From: Dokdonella_A sp963775445
GTDB taxonomy: Bacteria; Pseudomonadota; Gammaproteobacteria; Xanthomonadales; Rhodanobacteraceae
Length of the DNA: 64,000 bases
Assembly (NCBI GenBank): GCA_963775445.1
Contig: CAVZIT010000004.1
Span: forward strand, 1-64,000
Direction of reading: 5' to 3'
Shown here: positions 34,423 to 44,250 of the stretch, piece by piece
Numbering within the stretch: position 1 is the first letter of the stretch
Layout: each line of letters begins with the position of its first letter
The notes under the pieces: generated by a model
What the model was told of the DNA's origin: nothing
The model's input: only the letters and a program-made list of their open reading frames with translations
Database searches by the model: none
Translations under genes and position numbers: made by a program

Positions 34423-35118
34423 CTACCAGGGAACGGTCTTCCCGTCATGGCCGAAAAAGCCACCGCTGTCCGCTGGCTCGAGGCCATCAATAACGCGCAG
34501 CAGCCCGCCCACGGATTGTTCCGGCGAGAGCGTCGCGCCTTCGCCACCCATGTCGGTGGACACCCAGCCTGGACTCAACGCGACGACGATGGTTCCGCGC
34601 TCGATAAGCGCGCGTGCGAGCAAGCGGCTGGCCATGTTGAGCGCAGCCTTGCTGATCGCATAACTCGGCGTATGGAAACCATCGGTGCGAGCAATCGACC
34701 CGAGACCGGAACTCATGTTGACGACGACGGCGCGGTCAACGGCAAGCCGCGATTCCAGTGCCTGCGTGACCAGGAATGCACCTTCTGCATTGGTTGCGAA
34801 GCTTTCGCGCAGGGATTTTTGCTCCACTGAACCAAACCGCTCGCCATCGATCAGCATGCCGGCATTGTTGATAAGCAGGTCAATGCGGACGTCGAGCGCA
34901 TCGACCGCGTGAGCGAGATCAGCGATCGAGCGTTCCTCAGGCAGGGAAAGTGGCACAACATGCAGATGCCCCGGATAGTCTCCCGCGAGGCGGTTCAGAT
35001 CGAGCGCACGACCCGGCTGGCGGCAGGTTGCCATGACGCGGTCTCCACGCGCGAGAAGTTGTCGCGTGTATTCGAGTCCGATACCGCGATTTGCTCCCGT
35101 GACGAGGGCCTGGATCAT
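34423..35118 (-). CDS. Short-chain dehydrogenase/reductase
   Basis: A 231-residue classical SDR. The N-terminus ALVTGANRGIGLEYTRQLLA is the T-G-x-x-x-G-x-G cofactor site, with ATCRQP after strand 2 suggesting NADPH. LLINNAGML is the N-N-A-G motif, VVVNMSSGLGSIA holds the Ser, and SYAISKAALNMASRLLA the Y-x-x-x-K catalytic pair; ALSPGWVSTDMGG follows. Close to C-factor or csgA-like SDRs. The substrate is unknown. The ATG start is 202 bp from the divergent M16 peptidase gene. Confidence 0.9.
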   Translation of the reverse strand: MIQALVTGANRGIGLEYTRQLLARGDRVMATCRQPGRALDLNRLAGDYPGHLHVVPLSLPEERSIADLAHAVDALDVRIDLLINNAGMLIDGERFGSVEQKSLRESFATNAEGAFLVTQALESRLAVDRAVVVNMSSGLGSIARTDGFHTPSYAISKAALNMASRLLARALIERGTIVVALSPGWVSTDMGGEGATLSPEQSVGGLLRVIDGLEPADSGGFFGHDGKTVPW

Positions 35119-35320
35119 CTTGATTTCACCGGCGCAGCCGAACTTTCGACGCTGCGTGAAAGTCTAGCAGCCTGCCGGCTCGCAGCAGCGCACATTCATT
35201 CTCGCCTGAGGCGGGGATACGCGGCGCGCACATCACGTGCCGATCCATTGATACCGATCTGCGTTGTCAGTTTGCCTTTTGCTAGGCTGAGGCATCGCCC
35301 AGCTCCTCCCAAGGAATTCC

Positions 35321-38254
35321 ATGCACAAATTCATTGTTGCCGCGATCGCCGCCTTTTTCATCGTCCTCGATCCGTGCGGGGCCGCGGCTGCAACGCTGGA
35401 CGGCATCGATATCCCGGTCACGCGTTTCACGCTGCCGAACGGCCTCACAGTGGTCGTCAGTGAAGATCACAAGGCACCAGTCGTTGCGGTCAGCGTCTGG
35501 TACCACGTCGGCTCGGCCGATGAACCGCCCGGCAAGACCGGCTTTGCGCACCTGTTCGAGCATTTGATGTTCCAGGGATCGGAAAACCACAAGGACGAAT
35601 ATTTCCGTCCGTTCGAGCTCGCCGGTGCGACCGACCAGAACGGCACCACCTCCTACGATCGAACCAATTACTACGAAACCGTGCCGACCACTGCGCTCGA
35701 CATGGCGTTGTGGATGGAATCGGATCGCATGGGGCACTTGCTGGGCGCGATCGGCCAGGCCCAACTCGATGAGCAACGCGGCGTGGTGCAGAACGAAAAG
35801 CGCGAGGACGAAAACCAGCCCTACGGGCGGGCCGACGAGGTGATCCAACGCAACGCGTTTCCAGCGAACCATCCTTACCATCATGAAACCGTCGGTTCGA
35901 TGGCCGATTTGAATGCCGCGTCGCTCGCGGACGTCAAACAGTGGTTCCGGCAGTATTACGGCGCGGCGAATGCGACCATCGCGTTGGTCGGCGACATCAC
36001 CCCGGTGATCGCGCGACAGAAGATGCTGGAGTATTTCGGCGATATCCCACCGGGACCGCCGGTCGCTCGGCTGCAGCCATGGGTGGCGCCGCGCAACACA
36101 TCGAGCGCCACGACGACCCACGATGAGGTCGCTCAGACCCGCATCTATCGCGAGTGGAACGTCCCGCAGCTCGGTGCTGTGGATGAAATCCCGCTCGAAC
36201 TCGCGGCTGCCGTGCTCGGCCGAGGCAAGACCTCGCGGCTGTATCAACGCCTGGTTTACCAGGATCACCTGGCCGACAATGTCTCGGTGGATGTCGACGC
36301 ACTCGAACTCGCGAGCCTGTTCACGCTGCAGGTCGACGTCAAAGGCGGCGTCGATCCGAAAACGGTCGAAGCGGCGATCGATCAGGAATGGCAACGCTTT
36401 GTCGCGAACGGCCCGACAGAGGACGAACTCGCCCGTGTGAAGACCGACACGCGCGCAGACTTCGTCCGCTCGATCGAACGCGTCAACGGCAAGGCGTCGC
36501 TGCTGGCCAGCGGTCAGGTCTACCGCGACGATCCCGACGCGTGGAAAACCGATCTCGAGCGCGTCGCCGCCGCGACGCCCGCCGACGTCACCCAGGCGGC
36601 AAGGCGCTGGATTACCAAAGGCGATTTCACCTTGACGGTTCTGCCGGCAATCCACGTTGCCACTACAAAGTCTGCTTCCCTTCCCCCGCTTGCGGGGGAA
36701 GGTGCCGAAGGCGGAACGGGGCAAGCGCCCAAGAAACCCATGGATGTATTGCGGACGCCATCCCCCTCATCGCTGGCAAGCGATGCCGAGTCCGGTCGCC
36801 CGGCCGTCGCCGGTCGCCCTCCCGCGAAAATGCCGTTGCCCAATGCATACCACGCAGTCGCCTCGTCCATCGATCGCAGCAACGGAGTGCCGCCGGTCTC
36901 GACGTTTCCGGCACTCGTCTTTCCGAAACTGCAACATGGCAAGCTCGCCAATGGCATCGAAATCGTGCTGGCCGAACGTCACACGATTCCGCTGGTCGAT
37001 GTGCAACTACTGTTCGACGCGGGCTACGCCTCCGATGCCGGCCGCAAGCTCGGCACGTCGGCCTTCACGATGGCAATGCTCGACGAGGGCACGACGGATC
37101 TGGATTCGCTCGAGATCGCGCGCCGCTCCGAACGCCTTGGCGCCAACATCGGCGCGGGATCAGGTCTCGATTATTCGACAGTGGAACTGGGGGCGCTCGC
37201 ATCGAACCTGACGCCGTCGCTCGCCTTGCTCGCCGACATCGTTCGCCATCCCGCCTTTCGTGCCGACGACTTCGCTCGCATCAGGGGCCAATGGCTGGCA
37301 CGCATCGCGCAGGAAAAAACCGAGCCGACCGGCCTCGCCTTGCGCGTGCTGCCACCGTTACTTTACGGAACGGGTCATCCGTACGCGATCCCATTCACGG
37401 GTTCGGGCACGGCAGCCTCGATCGAGTCACTCGATGCGCACGATTTGCGCAACTGGATGCGTGACTTCATTCGCCCGGACAACGTTCGGATTCTGGTCGC
37501 GGGCGACACCACCCTGGATGCGATCACAGCTCGTCTCAACGCGATTTTCGGCGACTGGAAAGCGCCATCATCGGCGATACCGAAGGAGGCTATTGCCCAC
37601 GTCGGCGTTCCCGAAAGGCCGCGTGTGTACCTGATGGACAAGCCCGGCGCGCCGCAGTCGCTGATTCTCGCCGGCGAAGTCGCGCCGTCGACCAAGGCCG
37701 CGAACAACGTGGCGATCGAGATCATGAACGGTGCGTTCGGCGGCAGCTTCACGTCGCGTCTCAACATGGATTTGCGCGAAGGGAAACACTGGGCCTACGG
37801 CGCCGGCAGTTTCCTGCCGAACGCGATTGGCCAGCGGCCCTTCATGGTCTATGCGCCGGTGCAGACGGACAAGACGGCGCCGTCGATTGCCGAGATCATT
37901 GCGCAGACACATGCCGTAATCGGTACGAAACCCCTGAGCGCCGCCGAGATCGACAAGATCAAGGTCGGGCAGGTGCGCAGCCTGCCCGGAAAGTACCAGA
38001 CCGTCGGCAGCGTGCTCGGGGCGATGGCCGGCATCGAGTTGTACGCCCGTCCGGATGATTATGTGCAGACGTTGAAATCGCGCATCGATGCCACCGGCAA
38101 CGCCTCGATTCAAGCTGCGGCCAAGGAAATCATCCAACCGGGTGCCCTCACCTGGGTCATTGTCGGCGACTTGTCGAAAATCGAGCAGCCGGTGCGTGCG
38201 CTCAAGCTCGGCGCGGTGCATGTGCTCGACCTGGATGGAAAGGTCGTGCGATGA
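35321..38254 (+). CDS. Periplasmic M16 metallopeptidase, two fused M16 units
   Basis: A 977-residue pitrilysin-family peptidase with a signal peptide (MHKFIVAAIAAFFIVLDPCG, cleavage after AAA). The first unit has the inverted zinc motif HLFEHLMFQGSENHKDEYF (H-x-x-E-H) about residue 74 and the distal Glu in DEQRGVVQNEKRED. The second unit, from about residue 535 (FPKLQHGKLANGIEIVLAER), lacks H-x-x-E-H, as expected for the inactive partner. The linker (about 450-525) is low-complexity with many Pro, Ala and Lys. It would cut peptides in the periplasm. AAGGAATT precedes the start as ribosome binding site. The lipoprotein gene follows by 52 bp. Confidence 0.92.
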   Translation: MHKFIVAAIAAFFIVLDPCGAAAATLDGIDIPVTRFTLPNGLTVVVSEDHKAPVVAVSVWYHVGSADEPPGKTGFAHLFEHLMFQGSENHKDEYFRPFELAGATDQNGTTSYDRTNYYETVPTTALDMALWMESDRMGHLLGAIGQAQLDEQRGVVQNEKREDENQPYGRADEVIQRNAFPANHPYHHETVGSMADLNAASLADVKQWFRQYYGAANATIALVGDITPVIARQKMLEYFGDIPPGPPVARLQPWVAPRNTSSATTTHDEVAQTRIYREWNVPQLGAVDEIPLELAAAVLGRGKTSRLYQRLVYQDHLADNVSVDVDALELASLFTLQVDVKGGVDPKTVEAAIDQEWQRFVANGPTEDELARVKTDTRADFVRSIERVNGKASLLASGQVYRDDPDAWKTDLERVAAATPADVTQAARRWITKGDFTLTVLPAIHVATTKSASLPPLAGEGAEGGTGQAPKKPMDVLRTPSPSSLASDAESGRPAVAGRPPAKMPLPNAYHAVASSIDRSNGVPPVSTFPALVFPKLQHGKLANGIEIVLAERHTIPLVDVQLLFDAGYASDAGRKLGTSAFTMAMLDEGTTDLDSLEIARRSERLGANIGAGSGLDYSTVELGALASNLTPSLALLADIVRHPAFRADDFARIRGQWLARIAQEKTEPTGLALRVLPPLLYGTGHPYAIPFTGSGTAASIESLDAHDLRNWMRDFIRPDNVRILVAGDTTLDAITARLNAIFGDWKAPSSAIPKEAIAHVGVPERPRVYLMDKPGAPQSLILAGEVAPSTKAANNVAIEIMNGAFGGSFTSRLNMDLREGKHWAYGAGSFLPNAIGQRPFMVYAPVQTDKTAPSIAEIIAQTHAVIGTKPLSAAEIDKIKVGQVRSLPGKYQTVGSVLGAMAGIELYARPDDYVQTLKSRIDATGNASIQAAAKEIIQPGALTWVIVGDLSKIEQPVRALKLGAVHVLDLDGKVVR

Positions 38255-38306
38255 CGCGAGACGGTGCCGGTTCCACGCTTGAGCCGTTTTCATGCCGGAG
38301 GTCGCC

Positions 38307-38693
38307 ATGATTCGTCGTCTGCTACTCGCGATTGCGCTGGCCGCGCTTGCGGCATGCAGCTGGGGCATCAAGCTCGATTCGGGCGGGGACAAGGTGCGCA
38401 CGGCGTGGAACGGCAAGGTCAATGGTTGTCGCGATGTCGGCAAGGTGACGGTATCGGTGCTCGATCGCATCGGGCCGGTCGATCGCAGCGACATCAAGGT
38501 GCGTGACGAACTCGAGGTCATGGCGCGCAATCAGGCCGCCGAGATGGGCGCCGACACGGTTGCACCGATCGGCGAACCGCAAGACGGCGCGCAGAGCTGG
38601 AACGCTTACGCGTGCGGCGCGCGGTCGCGGAATCCTGGCCGCGCGCATCCGCTCGCCGACGACAAGGCGCAAACCTTTCCGATCAAGCACTAG
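38307..38693 (+). CDS. DUF4156-type small lipoprotein
   Basis: A 128-residue lipoprotein: MIRRLLLAIALAALAACSWG is a signal peptide with lipobox LAAC. The mature part, GCRDVGKVTVSVLDRIGPVD then ARNQAAEMGADTVAP, fits the DUF4156 family of envelope lipoproteins of unknown role, ending in a Cys-containing YACG segment. The start at 38307 has CCGGAGG upstream and is better than the frame start at 38292. It is convergent with the next gene; only 5 bp separate the two stop codons. Confidence 0.82.
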   Translation: MIRRLLLAIALAALAACSWGIKLDSGGDKVRTAWNGKVNGCRDVGKVTVSVLDRIGPVDRSDIKVRDELEVMARNQAAEMGADTVAPIGEPQDGAQSWNAYACGARSRNPGRAHPLADDKAQTFPIKH

Positions 38694-38698
38694 GTGCG

Positions 38699-40789
38699 TT
38701 ATGGAACGCAGGGCGGCGTTCCGCTTGGCCGCGTCAGGCGTGTCAGGGAAATCACGAGCGGCGGTGGCGGAACGCCCGGTCCAAATGCCGGAGATAGAAC
38801 CGCCGAGCCGCTGTTGCTGCATCCGATGTCGAAACGATCGACATTGAAGAGCGCCTCATTGTGAAACGCCGTGGCATCGTAGTCCGCGCCGAAACGCGGA
38901 CCGTAGCTGTCATACATGACAGGCCGCGGGAGCGTGTACGGCATGGTGGGCACCAAGCCCAGCGACCAGGATTGCGAATCAGGCGTCGTGCCAGGCTCGA
39001 AGTAGAACGCCACCTGGGTGTCAGCATCGAGTTGCTCGACTGCGAAGCCGCTTCCATCATGTGCGGGATCGAACCATAGTCCACTCGACTGCGGCGGCGC
39101 ATCTGCCGTACCGCCCGAACAATCGAGTCCGGCCAGCGCCGTCAAACGCGTGATCGGCACGGTCATGTTGCCCCAGCCGTCGGGACCCTCCCAGCGCATC
39201 TCGCCATGGCTGCAATCGTCGAACGTCAGCCAGATGCGGCCCCACGGCGTTTTTTCGACGCGCGTGCCGTTGGGCGTTGCGATGGCCTGCGGCCGGCGCA
39301 CGTCCTCGAACGCGATGCTGTTGCCATCGATCGTGCCGACACCCGTCATCCAGGCTTGCTGACCTGGCTCAGTTGCCGGCGGATAGGTGAAGAAATACAC
39401 ATCGGCGAATCCGCCATCGAGAATCTCGAGCACGATGCCCTCGCCGTTGCGGTCAGGATCGAACCATTCGCCGCTGTAGCGCGCATCGATCGGCGGCGCC
39501 GGATTGGCCGGTCGCGCTGGCACCTGGCTGTCGAACGACGGAACATCCTGAACGTCGGCGTCGAGCCGGCACGGGCCACCGGTCCCGGCGGCCACGAGCG
39601 CCTCGCAGTCCCGCTGCAAGCTCGCAACGGTGGGTTGCGGTGCTCCGTCCTTCCACTGCCGCAGCGCTTCCCAGCCAGCCAGGCCCTCGGCGTCGGTAAA
39701 GCCGCAATGGGTCGGTTCGTCCTCGGCGACGATTGCACTGGTGATCTGATCTGCAGGCAACTCGCTGCGCAATACCGACTGGTTGGCTGGAATCACGAGT
39801 TCATCGCGGCTGGTCTGCAGCGACAGCACCTTGGCATTGCCGACATCCCCGCGAAAATCGGACAGCCAGTGAAACTCGAACGCGGCCAGCGGGTCGGCGG
39901 TTATGCGCTCGATTCCGGCATCGATGCTGGCGTCCTCGTAGTGCACGCCGGCGGTCGTGAAGGGGTTGGTCGCATCAAGCTTGTCCGGCGCGCGTACCAG
40001 ATCGCCGAGCGCGAACGTCGCGTAACCCATGTTGGTGACGAAAAAATTCTCGCTGGTGAAATGACCGAAGGCCTCAAGTTCGGCGAGCCGTCGCCGCATC
40101 GCGTCGTTGCGCAGCGCCGGCGGCAGATCCACGCCCGTGCAGCGGTTGAGAGAAATCAGCGCATCAAGCACCGGCCCGTCATCGAGCAGGTTGCCGAGGT
40201 CGTCCGGAATATCGTCCAGATTGACGGCCCACGGTAGCGGCTCGTCCCCGGTCGGCAGACTGCCGGTCCCTTCGCAGACCACCGGATAGGCCAGGCGCAA
40301 ATCAATGGCCTGATCCCACACGCGCGCCCCAGCCGCCGCGGGACACAATGCGTAGACCCCGTGTACTGGCGGAAAGCCAGGTTCCTCGGCGAGCTTGAGC
40401 GCGGTCAGGCCACCCATCGATCCGCCGAACGGCAGGATTTCGCCGGGTGTGCCGACGAGATTCTCGAAGATCGCAAGCAGGTCGCGATTGTCGTCCATCG
40501 CGTGGAACAACGCCCAGCCACGCTGGCGATAACTTGTTGCGGCAACGGCATACCCCTCGCCAAGCATCACGTCGCGCAGTGGGCCGAGGCTTGGCGTCCC
40601 GGCAGGCGCGCCGAAATTAAAGCCGTGCTGGTAGAGGACCAGCGTATCGCCGGGCTGCCAGTCATCAGGTGCCGCGATGCTGTAGGTCGCGCCCGACGGG
40701 GCGACGCCGGAAAATTCCCGGACCGCCCACGCCTGGTTTGCTGCGAGCAACGCGAAGGTGAAAACAGCCAGCCGGAATAGTCGTTTCAT
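38699..40789 (-). CDS. Secreted alpha/beta hydrolase with two C-terminal repeat modules
   Basis: A 696-residue exported protein with signal peptide MKRLFRLAVFTFALLAANQA (cleavage after AWA). Residues about 25-430 form an alpha/beta hydrolase: DTLVLYQHGFNFGAP (oxyanion side), nucleophile elbow ILPFGGSMGGLTALKL (G-x-S-x-G), and a C-terminal EPTHCGFTDAEGL that may hold the catalytic His. After a Pro-rich linker come two related modules beginning SGEWFDPDRNGEGIVLEILD and SGLWFDPAHDGSGFAVEQLD, each about 110 residues and beta-rich, of a type seen in secreted proteins of this order. Substrate unknown. Start chosen at the signal peptide with GGAGCTT upstream; the longer frame to 40885 adds nothing conserved. 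Confidence 0.75.
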   Translation of the reverse strand: MKRLFRLAVFTFALLAANQAWAVREFSGVAPSGATYSIAAPDDWQPGDTLVLYQHGFNFGAPAGTPSLGPLRDVMLGEGYAVAATSYRQRGWALFHAMDDNRDLLAIFENLVGTPGEILPFGGSMGGLTALKLAEEPGFPPVHGVYALCPAAAGARVWDQAIDLRLAYPVVCEGTGSLPTGDEPLPWAVNLDDIPDDLGNLLDDGPVLDALISLNRCTGVDLPPALRNDAMRRRLAELEAFGHFTSENFFVTNMGYATFALGDLVRAPDKLDATNPFTTAGVHYEDASIDAGIERITADPLAAFEFHWLSDFRGDVGNAKVLSLQTSRDELVIPANQSVLRSELPADQITSAIVAEDEPTHCGFTDAEGLAGWEALRQWKDGAPQPTVASLQRDCEALVAAGTGGPCRLDADVQDVPSFDSQVPARPANPAPPIDARYSGEWFDPDRNGEGIVLEILDGGFADVYFFTYPPATEPGQQAWMTGVGTIDGNSIAFEDVRRPQAIATPNGTRVEKTPWGRIWLTFDDCSHGEMRWEGPDGWGNMTVPITRLTALAGLDCSGGTADAPPQSSGLWFDPAHDGSGFAVEQLDADTQVAFYFEPGTTPDSQSWSLGLVPTMPYTLPRPVMYDSYGPRFGADYDATAFHNEALFNVDRFDIGCSNSGSAVLSPAFGPGVPPPPLVISLTRLTRPSGTPPCVP

Positions 40790-40824
40790 GGCGAAGCTCC
40801 AATGGCTCGAACGGGGCGCCCGGA

Positions 40825-41544
40825 TCACGTCCCGGCGCGCGCAGGTTGCGCGTAAAGCGCCTCGGCATTCTGAAACAGAATCCATGAGGTGGCGATGAAT
40901 TTATCGCCACCGTTCGGCCGGTTGCCGCGATGGGTATGCGTGAATCCGGCCGGCGCGATCAACAGCGAACCGGTGCGCGGTGCGATCGTGCGCTGCTGAT
41001 AAAGGAATTCGGTTTCGCCTGCCGAGAATCCGTCGTTAAGGTAAATCGTCCACAGCAACACGCGGTGCAGCGTGTCGGCATCGCCGGCCCGCGGATATAG
41101 CTCGCTGTGCCAGTACGGGTAGCCGCCGACCCCGGCCACGTATTTCTGCAGATTGATCTGCCCGGGCCGGAACACCTTGACCACGAGCTTCTGAAGCAGG
41201 CCATCATCCATTGCGGCCACGCGCGCGGAATCCAGCAGGACCGACTCACCGGTCTTTGCATCCGGCATGCGCAACGACAATGGCGCGAGCGCCGCGTAGC
41301 CGTATTTGCGCACATAGGATTTCGCGCCTTCGAGCATCGCGCTGTTCAGCGCGCGTCCGGCGTCGGCCCAGTCGGCACGCCCGCTGATCCGGATGTCCCA
41401 GCTATCCTTGAGCTCGGTATCGATGCCGCCACCGGTCGCCCCTCGACTGGCCAGCCCGCTCGCCTCGAAGCGCGCGACCAGCGCCGCACACGTGGCCGCA
41501 TCCAGCGCGTTGTCGTAGACCTCGATGAAATCCGGTTGATCCAT
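40825..41544 (-). CDS. 2-oxoglutarate/Fe(II)-dependent oxygenase (prolyl hydroxylase-like)
   Basis: A 239-residue double-stranded beta-helix dioxygenase. The N-terminus IEVYDNALDAATCAALVARF is like prolyl-4-hydroxylase domain proteins. Likely iron ligands are the His and acidic residue in YPYWHSELYPR and the distal His in FTHTHRGNRPNGGDKFIATS with the following Lys or Arg for 2-oxoglutarate; LLWTIYLNDGFSAGETEFLY is the conserved core strand. It would hydroxylate a protein or small molecule, not identifiable from sequence. The start MDQPDFIEV at 41544 is chosen over a frame opening at 41598. Upstream of the hydrolase gene by 35 bp, perhaps one transcript; divergent from the DUF885 gene. Confidence 0.82.
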   Translation of the reverse strand: MDQPDFIEVYDNALDAATCAALVARFEASGLASRGATGGGIDTELKDSWDIRISGRADWADAGRALNSAMLEGAKSYVRKYGYAALAPLSLRMPDAKTGESVLLDSARVAAMDDGLLQKLVVKVFRPGQINLQKYVAGVGGYPYWHSELYPRAGDADTLHRVLLWTIYLNDGFSAGETEFLYQQRTIAPRTGSLLIAPAGFTHTHRGNRPNGGDKFIATSWILFQNAEALYAQPARAGT

Positions 41545-41621
41545 GCAGGTGCCGAAGCTTGTCGAGTGCCAAGCACTCTCCAATGCGATGATTGCCACGT
41601 CATGTAACCAGAGAGCATGCC

Positions 41622-43412
41622 ATGAAACACCTGCAAGGTTGTTTGCTGTTGGCGGGACTGACGTTGATTGTTGGCGCGCAAGCCGAACCTGCTCGGATGC
41701 CGTCCACAGCCGACGATTGCGGGCACAAGATCGAGCAGAGCGCGACCGACCGGCAGTTCGAGCAGATCTACACGCGCGAATGGACGTGGCGCGAAATGCA
41801 GTTCCCCGGTCTCGATGATGAACCCGATGCCAACGTTCCTGACGACCGGCTGCCGCGTGTCGACGCCGCGGCCCAAAAGAAGCGCCTGCAATACTGGACC
41901 GATGTCCTGCATCGCCTCGATGCGCTGGACCCTCAGCGGCTCTCGGCGGCGAACCGCCTCAACCTCGCCGTGTACCGGCCGCAGATTGAGAATCTCGCCG
42001 CCGATGCGCGCTTCCGCGATTATGAAATGCCTTTCAACAGCGATTCGTCGTTCTGGTCGGATCTTGGCTTCCTGGCGCAGCGCAGGCTGGCGAACGACAA
42101 GGCGTATCGCGCCTATATCGCCAAGCTCAACGACATCCCGCGCTATTTCGACGAGCAGATTGCCAACATGCGCGCGGGACTTGCGCGCGGCTTCAGCGTG
42201 CCGCGCGCGGTGCTGGCTGGTCGCGACGTGTCGATTGCGACAGTCGCCAATGTCGCGAAACCCGAAGACAGCACGTTCTATGCGCCCTTCACCAGGATGC
42301 CAGCTTCGATCCCGGCCGCGGAACAGGTGAAGTTGCGTGCCGCTGGCGTTACCGCGATCCGTAGTCGCGTAATTCCCGCTTACGCGAAGTTGCTCAGGTT
42401 CTTCCGCGACACCTATGTCCCGAACGCGCGGAAGACACTTGCAGCCGAGGCGCTGCCGGATGGCAAGGCCTTCTATCGCCAGCAGATCCGCGAATACACC
42501 ACCCTCGATCTTGATCCGGATGCGATCCATGCGATCGGTCTTGCGCAAGTCAGGCGCATTCATGGCGAGATGCTCAAGACCATGCACGATGCCGGGTTCA
42601 CCGGAACGTTTCCCGAGTTCCTTCAATTTCTGCGGACCGATCCGCGGTTTTACGCGAAGACGCCCGAGGAGCTGCTGATGCGCGCTTCTTGGATCGCCAA
42701 GCGCGTCGATGGCAAACTCTCGCAGTTCTTCGGCCTGCTGCCGCGCGGACGATTCGGCATCAAGCCGGTGCCGGCCGACATTGCGCCGTTCTGGACCTCG
42801 GGCCGCGGCGGCGCGGACACCTACTGGGTCAATACCTACGATTTACCGTCGCGTCCGCTGTACAACCTGCCCGCATTGACCCTGCACGAATCGGCGCCCG
42901 GCCATTCGCTGCAGCTTTCGCTCGCAAAGGAACAAACCGGGCAGCCGGAATTTCGCCGCAAGAACTACATCTCGGCCTATGGCGAAGGCTGGGCGCTGTA
43001 TTCGGAGGATCTCGGCGAGGAAATGGGCATCTACACCACGCCGTACGAACAATTCGGCCGGCTGACCTACGCGATGTGGCGCGCCTGCCGCCTCGTCGTC
43101 GATACCGGTATTCATCATCTTGGCTGGACGCGAGATCGCGCGATCGCCTATCTCGCCGACAACACCGCGCTCAGCCGGCACGAAATCGAAACCGAGGTCG
43201 ACCGTTACATTTCGTGGCCAGGTCAGGCGCTGAGCTACAAGCTCGGCGAAATGAAAATCCTCGAACTGCGCCGGAAAGCCGAAGCCGCGCTCGGAGCGAA
43301 ATTCGATTTGCGCGCATTCCACGACACGGTCCTCTCGACCGGCTCGGTGCCGCTGCCGGTCCTCGAAGAGGTGGTCGATGCGTGGATTGCTGGCGGCGGC
43401 AAGGGGAAATAG
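41622..43412 (+). CDS. DUF885 family exported protein (putative zinc peptidase)
   Basis: A 596-residue protein with signal peptide MKHLQGCLLLAGLTLIVGAQ (cleavage after AQA). It belongs to DUF885, a family with metallopeptidase-like motifs: LTLHESAPGHSLQLSLA (H-E-x-x-x-G-H) near residue 425 and ISAYGEGWALYSEDLGEEMG near 455 providing a further Glu. A TYWVNTYDLPSRPLYNLPAL strand precedes the motif, as in the family. The mature protein is likely periplasmic; the substrate is unknown. The start at 41622 is chosen at the signal peptide (frame opens at 41592). It is divergent from the 2OG oxygenase gene, with 77 bp between starts. Confidence 0.85.
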   Translation: MKHLQGCLLLAGLTLIVGAQAEPARMPSTADDCGHKIEQSATDRQFEQIYTREWTWREMQFPGLDDEPDANVPDDRLPRVDAAAQKKRLQYWTDVLHRLDALDPQRLSAANRLNLAVYRPQIENLAADARFRDYEMPFNSDSSFWSDLGFLAQRRLANDKAYRAYIAKLNDIPRYFDEQIANMRAGLARGFSVPRAVLAGRDVSIATVANVAKPEDSTFYAPFTRMPASIPAAEQVKLRAAGVTAIRSRVIPAYAKLLRFFRDTYVPNARKTLAAEALPDGKAFYRQQIREYTTLDLDPDAIHAIGLAQVRRIHGEMLKTMHDAGFTGTFPEFLQFLRTDPRFYAKTPEELLMRASWIAKRVDGKLSQFFGLLPRGRFGIKPVPADIAPFWTSGRGGADTYWVNTYDLPSRPLYNLPALTLHESAPGHSLQLSLAKEQTGQPEFRRKNYISAYGEGWALYSEDLGEEMGIYTTPYEQFGRLTYAMWRACRLVVDTGIHHLGWTRDRAIAYLADNTALSRHEIETEVDRYISWPGQALSYKLGEMKILELRRKAEAALGAKFDLRAFHDTVLSTGSVPLPVLEEVVDAWIAGGGKGK

Positions 43413-43485
43413 CCATGCCGGGACTGCCGGTGCAAAGCTGCGTGCCAAGCGCAGGGCGCTTTCAGGGAAGCACCGCGAATCGAGG

Positions 43486-44250
43486 CTAGTGTTGATCTGC
43501 GGGGACGTCGTCCGATTTTCCGGCTCGTTTGTTGCGCGTCTTCATTTGGGGTTCGACCGGCTTTGCGGCCGATGCAGCATGATCGCTTGCGGCCTGCTTC
43601 GCCCACTCGGCGAAGATCGCGGCGCGCGCGTCGGTAACATCGGGTTCAGTGGGCTCGCTCTCGCTGACAGCGCTCGCGGGATTACCCGTTTCGATATAGC
43701 GCACCAGGCGCGCAAGTTCACCTGAAAGCTGTTGGTCGACCACCGGCGCAACCACATCGAGTCCGCTGGCGCCGGTACCGTTGACGCGATAATCGATGCC
43801 AAGGCGCGTCGCGCCATCGTCACCGCTGTTGATCGAGATGTTCATGACTCCCGTGACGGCGAGTTCCTGCAGCGGCCCGAGCGCGATATCGAGGCGCAGC
43901 AGCGAATCCTTCAACGCCATGATCACGCGCCCATGTTCGACGCTACCGTCCTTCCAGCGTTCGCAGAAACAGCCGCCGGCCTCGGGCGTCAGGCTGAGGT
44001 TCGCGGCCGAGCCGGACCAGGTGTGCGCATCGCTCCACCAGTGCCCGATGTCAAGGACGCCCGCATAGGTTTTGGCCGGAGTCGCGGCGACCGGTGCCGA
44101 TACGGAAACGAAAAACCCGTCGGCGCTCGAACGCACGACTTCGCCTTGCGCGCTCGCGGCGAATGCGCCGAGAGCCGCCGCGACAAGCAAAATCCGCAGT
44201 CTTGCCGATATTGCGTATCGCGGCCGCGTGCCGCGGATTTGCTCAGGCAT
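43486..44250 (-). CDS. Exported SRPBCC-fold protein
   Basis: A 254-residue protein. A signal peptide (ARLRILLVAAALGAFAASAQ) follows a short basic N-terminus. The mature part resembles the START/SRPBCC ligand-binding fold: FFVSVSAPVAATPAKTYAGV, DIGHWWSDAHTWSGSAANLS, GGCFCERWKDGSVEHGRVIM and a C-terminal helix (LSGELARLVRYIETGNP). The end is a Lys/Ala-rich tail, likely disordered. The ligand is unknown. The start at 44250 lies inside the end of phhA (8-bp overlap), so it is coupled to phhA; the longer frame upstream is a shadow of phhA. Confidence 0.75.
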   Translation of the reverse strand: MPEQIRGTRPRYAISARLRILLVAAALGAFAASAQGEVVRSSADGFFVSVSAPVAATPAKTYAGVLDIGHWWSDAHTWSGSAANLSLTPEAGGCFCERWKDGSVEHGRVIMALKDSLLRLDIALGPLQELAVTGVMNISINSGDDGATRLGIDYRVNGTGASGLDVVAPVVDQQLSGELARLVRYIETGNPASAVSESEPTEPDVTDARAAIFAEWAKQAASDHAASAAKPVEPQMKTRNKRAGKSDDVPADQH

